A stretch of DNA of 35,254 bases, from NCBI GenBank assembly GCA_018649725.1, contig JABIHH010000004.1, positions 1 to 35,254 on the forward strand. The letters are read 5' to 3'. The DNA is from Rhodospirillaceae bacterium. GTDB taxonomy: Bacteria; Pseudomonadota; Alphaproteobacteria; Rhodospirillales; UBA2165. Numbering within the stretch: the first letter of the stretch is position 1; each line of letters opens with the position of its first letter. The notes under the pieces were generated by a model. It was not told the origin of the DNA, searched no databases, and worked only from the letters and a program-made list of their open reading frames with translations. Positions 24,025 to 32,400 of this stretch are shown piece by piece. The translations under genes and the position numbers were made by a program.

Positions 24025-25176
24025 TCAGACCTCCAAATCCGGAATATCGATCCAACGTCGTTCCTGCCAGCTTTGAATGCCAAGCTCGGCCAATTGCACG
24101 CCCTTCGCCCCTTCAAAGAGCGTATACTTCCAGGGTGCATCTTCAAAAAGATGACGAATAAACATCTCCCATTGAACCTTGAAGCTGTTGTCAAACACCT
24201 GATCCGCTTGCACTTCACACCAATCGGCCAGGAAATCGTTGGTGCGCGGCTCGTCTGGATTCCATACCGGCTTTGGTGTATCGCCGAGACTTTGGGCGAC
24301 GCATTTGTGCAAACCAGCGACGGCGGACCCTTTGGTGCCATCGACCTGAAAAGTCACCAGATCACTGCGATTTACCCGCGTGCACCAGGAGCTATTAATT
24401 TGCGCAACAATCCCATCTTCCAATTGGAAAGTCGCATAAGCCGCATCATCCGCATCCGCCTCGTAAACTTCGCCGTTTTCATCCCAGCGTTTTGGGATAT
24501 GGGTTGCGCCCAAGCAGCTTACCGCTTGCACCGCACCGAAGATATTTTCCAACACGTAGCGCCAATGACACAGCATGTCCAAAATAATGCCGCCACCATC
24601 GGCTTTGCGATAGTTCCAGCTTGGTCGTTGCGCAGGCTCCTCATCGCCTTCAAATACCCAATAGCCGAATTCACCTTTAACCGAGAGGATGCGGCCAAAA
24701 AAACCTTCTTCAATCAGTTGGGCGAGCTTTAAAAGACCGGGCAGCGAAAGTTTGTCATGCACAACCCCGTTTTTAGCACCGGTCTTGGCAGCATGGCGGA
24801 CAACGTCCATCGCCGTCTCGAGATTTTCCGCGATCGGCTTTTCGCAATAAATATCTTTGCCTTTATCCATCGCTTTTTTTAGCAGATCCACCCGCAGATT
24901 GGTTGAGGCTGCATCAAAGAACAGCCGGTCATCTTCATTATCAAGTGCCGCATCCAGATCTGTTGTCCAACGCTCTACACCGTGTTTTTTTGCAAGCGCC
25001 CCAACCTTCTCAGCATTTCGACCAACCAAGATGGGATCCGGCATAACTCGGTCACCATTTACCAACTCAACACCTCCTTGGTTTCTAATCGCCAAGATCG
25101 AGCGTATGAGATGTTGGTTGGTGCCCATGCGTCCCGTAACACCGTTCATAATAATGCCTAGTCTGACTTCAGCCAT
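24025..25176 (-). CDS. Gfo/Idh/MocA-family NAD(P)-dependent oxidoreductase
   Basis: 383 residues from ATG 25176, which has AAGGA 8 bases upstream; the first in-frame start at 25212 lacks one. The N-terminal Rossmann part has GIIMNGVTGRMGTNQH, a longer glycine loop than the usual GxGxxG, and EKPIAENLETAMDV carries the catalytic Lys-Pro of the family. The C-terminal domain includes the substrate segment GGGIILDMLCHWRYVLENIFG, with His as candidate proton donor. It oxidises a hydroxyl of a sugar, polyol or sugar acid. It leads the operon with the DUF993, isomerase and cupin genes and sits below a TetR operator at 25241-25254. Confidence 0.9.
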   Translation of the reverse strand: MAEVRLGIIMNGVTGRMGTNQHLIRSILAIRNQGGVELVNGDRVMPDPILVGRNAEKVGALAKKHGVERWTTDLDAALDNEDDRLFFDAASTNLRVDLLKKAMDKGKDIYCEKPIAENLETAMDVVRHAAKTGAKNGVVHDKLSLPGLLKLAQLIEEGFFGRILSVKGEFGYWVFEGDEEPAQRPSWNYRKADGGGIILDMLCHWRYVLENIFGAVQAVSCLGATHIPKRWDENGEVYEADADDAAYATFQLEDGIVAQINSSWCTRVNRSDLVTFQVDGTKGSAVAGLHKCVAQSLGDTPKPVWNPDEPRTNDFLADWCEVQADQVFDNSFKVQWEMFIRHLFEDAPWKYTLFEGAKGVQLAELGIQSWQERRWIDIPDLEV

Positions 25177-25224
25177 ATAGTGTTCCTTTGATAACAATTT
25201 TGTTACAAGCAATTTACGTTAAAT

Positions 25225-25254
25225 CATTTAGTTTTTTAAGTAACTATTTAGTTA
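25225..25254. promoter_or_regulatory. TetR-type operator upstream of the Gfo/DUF993 operon
   Basis: TAACTATTTAGTTA at 25241-25254 has TAACT/AGTTA arms around ATTT. A half-site CATTTAGTT lies about 20 bases away at 25225-25233. The spacing is one or two helical turns from the operon start. The core is close to the palindrome in front of the adjacent TetR gene. Confidence 0.6.
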
Positions 25255-25285
25255 GTTATAAAAAAGACAAAATTTTTTTAAATGT

Positions 25286-25912
25286 CTAAGGTCTCAGATA
25301 ACCAAGCACGACATCGGTGCAATGCTCCAAGCGTTCATCCAAGGCGGGCTTCGAGCTTAACTTCCGACCAAAGATCGTACTTAGAGTATAAATGTTAGAC
25401 AGATAGAAATAAGCCACCGATGCGACCGTGATATAGAACTGCACGGGATCGACATTTTTCCTAAAAACCCCGGCCACTTCACCACGCTTCAGAACATCCA
25501 TCATGAGATCAACAAAGGGAGAGTGCATCTGCTTAATGTTTTTAGATCTTTTGATGTGCTCTGCTTTGTATAAATTTTCATTGTTAAGCAGCCGCATAAA
25601 CTCAGGATTCTCATGATGATATTTGAAGGTGAATTTTACGAGTTCGCGAACCGCTTCTTCAGGACTTAGAGTCGCTAGATCAAGCTTTCCCTCATGGGTT
25701 CGGATTTTCTCGTAAGCTCGCTCCAATACATGAAGGAATAGATCATCCTTATTGCCATAATAGTGATATAGCATGCGTTTATTGACACCCGCGCGCTCGG
25801 CAATCATATCAACGCGCGCACCGCCATAACCTCTATCCGAAAATTCGGCCAAAGCAGCTTTGTGGATAAGCTCCTTGGTTCTTTCCGGATTACGTTTTGT
25901 GGCTTTCGCCAA
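25286..25912 (-). CDS. TetR/AcrR-family transcriptional regulator
   Basis: 208 residues. The HTH is at about 10-55 (IHKAALAEFSDRGYGGARVD, then RAGVNKRMLYHYYGNKDDLF), and the C-terminal domain is all-helical (AVRELVKFTFKYHHENPEFMRLLNNENLY), which resembles the TetR subset with a dimerising C-terminal domain. It lies on the same strand upstream of the Gfo operon, separated by 109 bases with an operator, and has its own palindrome 50 bases upstream. The likely role is local repression of that operon and of itself. The inducer would be a substrate or product of the polyol-like pathway. Confidence 0.92.
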   Translation of the reverse strand: MAKATKRNPERTKELIHKAALAEFSDRGYGGARVDMIAERAGVNKRMLYHYYGNKDDLFLHVLERAYEKIRTHEGKLDLATLSPEEAVRELVKFTFKYHHENPEFMRLLNNENLYKAEHIKRSKNIKQMHSPFVDLMMDVLKRGEVAGVFRKNVDPVQFYITVASVAYFYLSNIYTLSTIFGRKLSSKPALDERLEHCTDVVLGYLRP

Positions 25913-25961
25913 AATAAATCACCCGCCCCCTAAATTATGGTCATAAATGGTGTACAACCCC

Positions 25962-25981
25962 TAGTAACCATTTAGTTACTA
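25962..25981. promoter_or_regulatory. TetR autoregulatory operator
   Basis: TAGTAACCATTTAGTTACTA, with perfect 7-base arms TAGTAAC/GTTACTA around CATTTA. It lies in the 122-base gap before the TetR start (25912) and matches the site at 25241-25254 in the core AACyATTTAGTT. Two matching palindromes at the two promoters of this locus make it the best candidate binding site. Confidence 0.7.
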
Positions 25982-26034
25982 ATATCTATACACCGTGCAG
26001 CCGTCAACTAAATTCGATCAAGTATTTTGCGAAA

Positions 26035-26940
26035 TTAGCCGCTCAGAGTTTGATCGATAAAATCAACAATGTCCGGCCCGACACCATTGTCTCCGGTACC
26101 GATTGAGTAAACCTGTGATACGTGGTTATGCCCCTGCATTTGTTTATAACGTGGCACCCAGTCAAATTTCGTTGCAATTTCCGCCAATAACTCGATACCA
26201 AATCGCTCCCAACCAATGGGATCAAATTCCGCGTTGGACATCATTACGGGTGTATCTCCATGCTCGACATTGCCAAGCGTGACCATTTCAGCATATTTGG
26301 AACTATCTTCACCAAAATAGGCGATATGGTTTGGCGCTGGACCACCAGGGCCTTGCCCATAAACACCCGACATAAGAATAGCGCCGGCACAGCTTGGCCC
26401 GCCTTCACTTGGGTGCAATGATTTTCGAAAAACATAAGTCGCGACGTGATTTGCCCCAGCAGATTGGCCAAGCAGAAAAATTTTATCCGGATTGCCACCA
26501 TAGTCAGCAATATTGTCTCGTGCCCAGGCTAGCGCAGCCCCAACGTCTGTCGCGCCATCCGGCCATTTAGCTTCGGGTGCCAGCCGATAGGTAGCGTTGA
26601 CACCAATTATGCCATTGCGGACAAAAAAGTTGGCGACATTGCCATGTAAAACGTCGCCCTCAACATTTTTGTGACCCCGGATATAACCGCCGCCATGGAA
26701 AAATATAACTGTCGGCGCATCTGAAAGCCCGTTCTCTGGCACATGCACATCGAGAATGTTTCGCTCATGCGGTCCATAGGAAATGTCGCTCGTCACGTCG
26801 ATACCGCTGCGATCAATAGCGTTTAGGAGCGGCATATATATTTCTCTGGTTTTACCCGCTACTTCTTCATTAAAAACTTTGCCAATACTTTTAATTTCGG
26901 CCGCGATTTCGTCGGGCATGTTATGGACACGCTTATTCAT
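26035..26940 (-). CDS. Alpha/beta hydrolase (hormone-sensitive-lipase-type esterase)
   Basis: 301 residues. The oxyanion motif is HGGG (82-85, FFHGGGYIRGH) and the nucleophile elbow GQSAG holds Ser160. Asp240 (NAEFDP) and His271 or His273 (QGHNHVSQ) complete the triad. It is a serine esterase or amidase with no signal peptide. GGGGAG 8 bases before ATG 26940 supports the start. It follows the family-5 binding protein gene, but a terminator hairpin stands between them, so expression is probably lower or separate. The substrate may be the ester or amide whose transport the binding protein serves. Confidence 0.88.
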   Translation of the reverse strand: MNKRVHNMPDEIAAEIKSIGKVFNEEVAGKTREIYMPLLNAIDRSGIDVTSDISYGPHERNILDVHVPENGLSDAPTVIFFHGGGYIRGHKNVEGDVLHGNVANFFVRNGIIGVNATYRLAPEAKWPDGATDVGAALAWARDNIADYGGNPDKIFLLGQSAGANHVATYVFRKSLHPSEGGPSCAGAILMSGVYGQGPGGPAPNHIAYFGEDSSKYAEMVTLGNVEHGDTPVMMSNAEFDPIGWERFGIELLAEIATKFDWVPRYKQMQGHNHVSQVYSIGTGDNGVGPDIVDFIDQTLSG

Positions 26941-26984
26941 TATTGAAACTCCCCATTTGGATTTTTTTCATTTTGCTTTAGGCA

Positions 26985-27037
26985 TAAAAATAGCGCCGTG
27001 CAATCAAGATCATTCGATCACACGGCGCTGTTTTTTT
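26985..27037 (-). terminator. Rho-independent terminator / processing hairpin after the ABC binding protein gene
   Basis: AGCGCCGTG (26992-27000) and CACGGCGCT (27021-27029) form a perfect 9-base stem. Read on the minus strand, it comes about 26 bases after the binding-protein stop and is followed by ATTTTTATG. An opposite-strand T-run is present too. Read-through would supply the downstream hydrolase at a lower level. Confidence 0.8.
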
Positions 27038-27054
27038 AAAGCTTATTCAAAAAT

Positions 27055-28626
27055 TTATTTCCAGCTGAGGCGATTAAGCTCGAACCCTTCTGGATTCTTG
27101 TGACCACCATGAACGACCACTTCTTTGGTATGCGCCAAGACAACAGGCAGCGGTACCAATGGCATCATGTAAGCTTGACTGTTCACACGATCGAAGGCCG
27201 TTTGGTAGATCGCTTGACGCTTAGCAAGATCAAAGATTGATCCACCGGCACCATATAGCTGAGTCAATTGATCATCACCCATGTAGTTTCTAGATCCTTT
27301 GCGGAAGAAGAAACCGGCAGTCGTGTCAACATCAGGAGCCGCACCGCCGTTATCCCAAAGACTGACAAACATCTGGACTTTGCCTTTGGCGCGCTTCTTA
27401 ACGAAACCACCGATTTTCAGGGCATCGACCTTGGCTTTAATACCAACTTTACGGAGCTGACCAGAAACGGCTTCGGCGATTTGACGGGAAGGTCCCCAGG
27501 TCGTGATTTCGACATTGAAACCCTTTGCCAATCCGGCTTCCGCCAGTAGCTTTTTGGCTTTTGCTAAATCATGCTTTGTTGTTGGAACTGAAGAGACACA
27601 ACCAACATGCCAATCGTGGCAAATTGCACGTTGCAAAGGAGCGCCTTGCAGTTGAGACGGTACGAGAGCTTTCACCAAAGCAGGACGATTGATCGCGTGC
27701 AAGACAGCTTGGCGGACCTTCTTATTTTTGAAATGGCCAAATCCGGAACGGTCGGCTGAGTCAAAAAGCACATAAACAAAAGACACCGTCGGAGTAACCG
27801 AAATACCAAGATTTGGATTAGCAGCTAGGTTGTCGCCTTGGTCTTTCGGCACGTTGTACATGATATCCAAACCACCCGACATCAATTGTGCAATCTGAGT
27901 TTGTTTATCCGGGATCGGCACTGCAATTAACTTGGCAACTTTGCCCGCAGGTTTTGAGCCGGCATAATAATTTTCATTTTTCTCAAAGAAAATGCCCTTG
28001 TTGGAATCAACCTTAGTGACTTTATAAGGGCCCGTGCCGACAGGATTACGACCAAAATCACTTTTTGTTTTCAACGCACCGTGCACACTGGAGGGGTAGA
28101 TCGGCAAAGCTGTCGCCATACGTGACAAAGTCGCCGCATATGGTTTTTTACTTATAATCTTGACCGTATGGCTGTCTATTTTTTCCGCGCGCGCGATCCA
28201 GCCAAAGCGGGAACCTTTAAAGCGAAACTTGGTCTTAGGATTGGTGACAAATTTGACCATATAGACAACATCATCGGCGTCGAATGCGGAGCCGTCATGG
28301 AATTTAACACCTTTGCGTAGTTTGAACTCCATGGTCAGCTTATCGAGGCGTTTCCAAGAAACTGCCAATTGCGGCTTATATTTTCTTTCACCAGCATCGT
28401 AGAACAGCAGATTATCAAAAACTGCGGGTGCGGTTAAATTTGTTTCGGGATGTGGATTATAAAGCCGATCGAGAATTTTAATCGGCTGATAAAGTCCAAA
28501 GCGCACGGTGTTTTCTGACTTTTGCGCCAGCGCATCGCCGGACGACAAAATGCCAATTGCTCCAACCACGGCACTAGCAACTAGGCCTTTTGCGGCCAAT
28601 TTAGCGAATGTTCGATATTTACTCAT
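27055..28626 (-). CDS. Family-5 (DppA/OppA-type) ABC transporter substrate-binding protein
   Basis: 523 residues from ATG 28626, which has AGAGGAGGT 4 bases upstream; the earlier in-frame ATG at 28725 lacks a site and would put 33 odd residues before the signal peptide. Residues 1-35 form a Sec signal (KLAAKGLVASAVVGAIGILSS...ALAQ). The family-5 features follow: TMEFKLRKGVKFHDGSAFDADDV in the first third, then NPVGTGPYKV. It binds oligopeptides, glycosides or related solutes in the periplasm. No permease or ATPase genes are adjacent, so it is an orphan receptor or uses distant subunits. It is divergent from the arylformamidase-like gene. Confidence 0.92.
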   Translation of the reverse strand: MSKYRTFAKLAAKGLVASAVVGAIGILSSGDALAQKSENTVRFGLYQPIKILDRLYNPHPETNLTAPAVFDNLLFYDAGERKYKPQLAVSWKRLDKLTMEFKLRKGVKFHDGSAFDADDVVYMVKFVTNPKTKFRFKGSRFGWIARAEKIDSHTVKIISKKPYAATLSRMATALPIYPSSVHGALKTKSDFGRNPVGTGPYKVTKVDSNKGIFFEKNENYYAGSKPAGKVAKLIAVPIPDKQTQIAQLMSGGLDIMYNVPKDQGDNLAANPNLGISVTPTVSFVYVLFDSADRSGFGHFKNKKVRQAVLHAINRPALVKALVPSQLQGAPLQRAICHDWHVGCVSSVPTTKHDLAKAKKLLAEAGLAKGFNVEITTWGPSRQIAEAVSGQLRKVGIKAKVDALKIGGFVKKRAKGKVQMFVSLWDNGGAAPDVDTTAGFFFRKGSRNYMGDDQLTQLYGAGGSIFDLAKRQAIYQTAFDRVNSQAYMMPLVPLPVVLAHTKEVVVHGGHKNPEGFELNRLSWK

Positions 28627-28873
28627 TAGTACCTCCTCTGAGAGTTCGTTTTTTATAATGCTTAAATTCTGATAGGCCCATTTATTGGGACGAATGCATT
28701 CTGCAACAAAAGCCCTGACATTCATACTGGCATAGGTTTATAAAATTAAACACACACCAATAATTGAAAATTCCATAATATGGATATTTTTTAATCATTG
28801 TAACTTTCATTTTTGTTGATCTTAGCTCAAATGAACAGCAATCTGTGACCCAGAAAATCGGAGCGCACATATC

Positions 28874-29731
28874 TTGATCTATCTTGACTACACCCAAGCT
28901 GAGCTTGATGCCCAATACAATCAGGCGACAAAGGTGGCCGACATTTCGCCTTATGTCGAATATTGGACCCGGGCGGGCGAGGCAGCCCGGGCTAAACTGA
29001 CATGTACTTTGGATGTAGCTTATGGTGAGGGTGACGTTGAACGTCTCGATATATTTCCTACATCTGAAGAGAACGCGCCCGTTCATATTCATCTCCACGG
29101 CGGTGCCTGGCACCAGCTTGGCAAGGAACATGTCTCCTACCCTGCCCCTCACTTTGTTTCAGCCGGTGCGACTTTCATCGCCGTGAATTTTGGCTTGGCC
29201 CCTGAATATGCGCTTGGTGATATCGTAGACCAGACCCGCAAGGCGATTAAATGGATTTGGCAGAACTCGGCCTCGTTTGGAGGCGACGCCGACCGCCTGT
29301 TTATTTCAGGTGTTTCCTCTGGCGCACATTTGGCGGCAAATGTTCTGGCCGATGACTGGCGTGATGCTTATGGACTGTCGGAAAACCTCATAAAAGGCGC
29401 GGTCTTGGCCAGTGGCCCCTATGATCTGGACCCTGTGCGCCTTAGTGCCAGAAACGAGTATTTGCACCTCGATCAAGCAGCAGCAGATCACAATAATCCG
29501 CTGAAACATATTCCAGCCCCGGGACCTGAGATTTTTGTTTGCTGGGGAGATGGCGAGCTGGATGAATTTCAGCGCCAAGGCCGAGACTTTGCCGCTGCCT
29601 GGCAGGCGGCGGGTCACAATTGCCAGACGCTACAGCTTGAAAATCGCAATCACTTTGATGTCGGCAATGAGTTTGGCCGAGGGGACAGCACGGTAATTAA
29701 CGCGGCTTTGGCGCAGATGGACTTGAATTAG
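28874..29731 (+). CDS. Arylformamidase-like alpha/beta hydrolase (kynurenine formamidase type)
   Basis: 285 residues. The oxyanion motif is HGGAW (75-79), as in AFMID/BNA7-type kynurenine formamidases. The nucleophile motif is GVSSGAH with Ser149, and the late acid/histidine parts are CWGDGELDEF and NRNHFDV. The reaction expected is hydrolysis of N-formylkynurenine to kynurenine and formate; general carbamate or ester hydrolysis is the alternative. The start is TTG 28874, with GGAGC 9 bases before it. The stop overlaps the convergent dsrN stop by 4 bases. With the dioxygenase/ACMSD cluster at 12001-14023, it suggests tryptophan breakdown. Confidence 0.8.
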   Translation: MIYLDYTQAELDAQYNQATKVADISPYVEYWTRAGEAARAKLTCTLDVAYGEGDVERLDIFPTSEENAPVHIHLHGGAWHQLGKEHVSYPAPHFVSAGATFIAVNFGLAPEYALGDIVDQTRKAIKWIWQNSASFGGDADRLFISGVSSGAHLAANVLADDWRDAYGLSENLIKGAVLASGPYDLDPVRLSARNEYLHLDQAAADHNNPLKHIPAPGPEIFVCWGDGELDEFQRQGRDFAAAWQAAGHNCQTLQLENRNHFDVGNEFGRGDSTVINAALAQMDLN

Positions 29732-31146
29732 GCGGTTAAAGCTTCTTGTGAGGCCTCAGAAGAGGGCCGAGACATTTTATGCTGCCTGACAAACCCAACA
29801 AAATTTTCCGCCCATTTATTATCCGTCAGATTTCGCTGATGGGCAAAGCAGGCTGTCAGATTGTTGAGGATCAAGCCATCCTGCTCACCATCAATGCCGT
29901 GACCGCGTATCACTTTATAGGCATAACGCTGATCGCCAGAAACACCTTCCAAAGAAGCATAGTGGAATTCATGCGCCGGAATATCTTCGATCACTTCACC
30001 TGAATTCGGCCAAAGCCCATCACCGGTCTCGCTGAGCCTGACATAACCCCGACCGATCGGGCGGTCATGCATGACGCCGTCACCCGGTATAACGCCAACC
30101 ATGTCGTAGGTATTGTCTTGCCAGCTCAGGCTTTTTGCCAGATAGAGCAATCCGCCGCATTCCGCATAAGTCGGCAGACCGTTTTCTATTGCGTTCCGGA
30201 TGTCAGCTTTAAGCGAGGTGTTTTCTGACAACATCCGCATATGGACTTCCGGAAAACCGCCACCGATAAAGAGTCCATCCACCTCAGGCAAATGGCGGTC
30301 ATGCAGCGCATCGAATACCACAAGCTCTGCGCCAGAAGCTGTCAAGGCCTCCAAATCGTCTTCATAATAAAATCCAAAGGCGGCATCTCGGGCAATGCCT
30401 ACTCGAACCGGTGATGTCGTAACATTGATCGGCGCGACGGGCTCAGGTTTTAATTTTGGCTGAGCCGGGGCAGCTAAGGCTTGAACCGCCTCTACATCTA
30501 CATCTTCTTCAATGATGCGGGCTGTCCGAACAATATTGGAATCGGCGGCCGGCATTTCATTGGCCGGAACAAGCCCAAGATGACGCTCAACGATTTTCAT
30601 TTCGGGCCGCCGACCAACCGCGCCAACGACCTTGAGATCGGTATAATGCTCTATCGCGGCGCGCATTTTAGTCTCGTGGCGGGGGCCCCCGACTTTATTC
30701 AGGATTACGCCGGCAATCTTGATGTCACTTTCAAAAGACTGGTAGCCTTGCAACAACGGGGCAACGCCGCGTGTCATACCGTAAGTATCAACGACCAAAA
30801 CAATCGGCACACCCAACAACCGGGCGAGGGCAGAATTACTGTCAGAGCCTTCTGGGTCCAATCCGTCAAACAAGCCCTTATTGCCTTCTATGAAGACAGC
30901 CTCTGCGGGCTGACTGAACTGGGTAAAGCTATTGACGATTTCTTGATGGCTCATCGTAAAGAAATCGAGATTACGGCACGGCGCCTGGGCTGCCCGGCTT
31001 AACCACATCGGATCAATATAGTCCGGACCTTTTTTAAACGGTTGCACGGAGACACCGCGCTGTTGAAGTGCCGCACACAGCCCCATCGTAACCGTCGTTT
31101 TGCCGGACGATTTTAAGGCTGCAGAAATAAGCAAACTATTTGACAT
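29728..31146 (-). CDS. dsrN: DsrN, cobyrinate a,c-diamide synthase-like siroheme amidase
   Basis: 472 residues from ATG 31146, with GGAAG 8 bases before it. It has a CbiA/CobB layout: an ATPase domain with SSGKTT (13-18) and FKKGPDYIDP, then a C-terminal glutamine amidotransferase domain with the nucleophile in PTYAECGGLLYLA and a later histidine (PAHEFHYASLE). CbiA makes cobyrinate a,c-diamide, but the position as last gene of the dsrL-J-O-P-N block identifies it as DsrN, which amidates siroheme for the Dsr sulfite reductase. No cobalamin genes are nearby. It lies 28 bases after dsrP. The stop overlaps the convergent hydrolase stop. Confidence 0.9.
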   Translation of the reverse strand: MSNSLLISAALKSSGKTTVTMGLCAALQQRGVSVQPFKKGPDYIDPMWLSRAAQAPCRNLDFFTMSHQEIVNSFTQFSQPAEAVFIEGNKGLFDGLDPEGSDSNSALARLLGVPIVLVVDTYGMTRGVAPLLQGYQSFESDIKIAGVILNKVGGPRHETKMRAAIEHYTDLKVVGAVGRRPEMKIVERHLGLVPANEMPAADSNIVRTARIIEEDVDVEAVQALAAPAQPKLKPEPVAPINVTTSPVRVGIARDAAFGFYYEDDLEALTASGAELVVFDALHDRHLPEVDGLFIGGGFPEVHMRMLSENTSLKADIRNAIENGLPTYAECGGLLYLAKSLSWQDNTYDMVGVIPGDGVMHDRPIGRGYVRLSETGDGLWPNSGEVIEDIPAHEFHYASLEGVSGDQRYAYKVIRGHGIDGEQDGLILNNLTACFAHQRNLTDNKWAENFVGFVRQHKMSRPSSEASQEALTA

Positions 31147-31174
31147 TTGCCGATCTTCCAATCAGTCGCCAAAG

Positions 31175-32398
31175 TTAAGGGGCAATATTGTGGTGCGGAT
31201 CAGCCGCTCCGTCTGCCAAGCTGGTCGGCAGAAAACGCAACACTCTCATGCCGATCATAACAACTAAGCACGCTACGGCAATCCCCCCGATACCCAGCAC
31301 GATCTCTGGCAGGCTCGGTGCGTAGCTATGTATGACGCCGTCAAAGAAAGAGCTTTTCACTTCCATGCCAGGAAACAGGACCAGCGGATAAGCCTGACCA
31401 CCGACGATAATGACATAAATCTGGGTCATACCCCCTAAAATCACGAGACTGGCTGCGGCATAAATATATGCCCGCGTCTTGTTAAACGCCGGGTGAAACA
31501 AAATGACCAACGGTACGAAACTGCCGAGAATAATCTGTCCGACCCAGAAGAGACCCGTGATGATACCACCTTCCAGAAGAATAAAGCGCTCAACACCGTG
31601 ATGCTCGGTCGCATATAAATTAGTCAGATGCTGGACAATAACAAAATACAACACCGCAGCGACAAACACGCCCAGTAATTTGGCAAGCTTGCCGACAATA
31701 AAATCTCCGAGCGGCCGGTCATCGGCACGAGACGCGATCGCCAGCACCAGAATAAAGATCGCCAGACCAAAGGAAAAAGACATGGCAATAAAGAGCGGCG
31801 CGAAAACAGCCGCATCATAGCTTTGGCGGGCAACTAAAAAGCCGAAGATCGAGCCGGTACCCGTGGTCAGCGCCAGCCGCCAGACAAAAGCGACAACGCC
31901 AACAGCTGAGCTATAGCGGTTCATCCGCTTTTCCAGCATCATCCATAAATAGACACCGACAATCGCGAAGAAGCCGGTATATAAATAGATATTCCAGGCA
32001 AAGATGGATTTAAAATTATACTTTGTCATGGCAACGATCAGGCGATCGGGCCGGCCAAGATCCAGCACCAATACAGCCAACCCACCCGCCAGCAAAGCGA
32101 TCGCCAACAGACCAGACAACCGAGCCAGCGGCTTATAAGCCGTCTTGCCAAAAACCGAACCGATCGAAGCAACATTGAGCGCGCCCGATGCAGCAACAAT
32201 CAAGAACACGGCAAAAACATGCGGCATGCCCCAGACGATCTGGTTGTTCATACCGGTCACGTGATGACCATTGGTCTCCATATAATAAGCAGCCGCAGCG
32301 GCGATCAGGGCGATCAGACCAGTAAGACCAACAGCCAAATAATATTTCAGTGGATCATTTTTTAATTCCCGATAGATGGTTTTCGTCGCTGTTGCCAT
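31175..32398 (-). CDS. dsrP: DsrP, NrfD-family integral membrane quinone subunit
   Basis: 407 residues, mostly about ten hydrophobic segments (from LAVGLTGLIALIAAAAAYY near the N-terminus to IVLGIGGIAVACLVVMIGM near the C-terminus), as in NrfD/PsrC quinone-interacting subunits. It has no cofactor motif of its own. In DsrMKJOP it is thought to exchange electrons between the quinone pool and the periplasmic DsrO/DsrJ. It starts 2 bases after the dsrO stop and is followed by dsrN. Length and position match DsrP of phototrophic and chemotrophic sulfur oxidisers. Confidence 0.92.
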   Translation of the reverse strand: MATATKTIYRELKNDPLKYYLAVGLTGLIALIAAAAAYYMETNGHHVTGMNNQIVWGMPHVFAVFLIVAASGALNVASIGSVFGKTAYKPLARLSGLLAIALLAGGLAVLVLDLGRPDRLIVAMTKYNFKSIFAWNIYLYTGFFAIVGVYLWMMLEKRMNRYSSAVGVVAFVWRLALTTGTGSIFGFLVARQSYDAAVFAPLFIAMSFSFGLAIFILVLAIASRADDRPLGDFIVGKLAKLLGVFVAAVLYFVIVQHLTNLYATEHHGVERFILLEGGIITGLFWVGQIILGSFVPLVILFHPAFNKTRAYIYAAASLVILGGMTQIYVIIVGGQAYPLVLFPGMEVKSSFFDGVIHSYAPSLPEIVLGIGGIAVACLVVMIGMRVLRFLPTSLADGAADPHHNIAP

Positions 32399-32400
32399 CT

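Noticed and set aside
29728..31146. CbiA/CobB in cobalamin biosynthesis
   Set aside because: No cobalamin genes are nearby, and the position after dsrP identifies DsrN; the biochemical family is the same.
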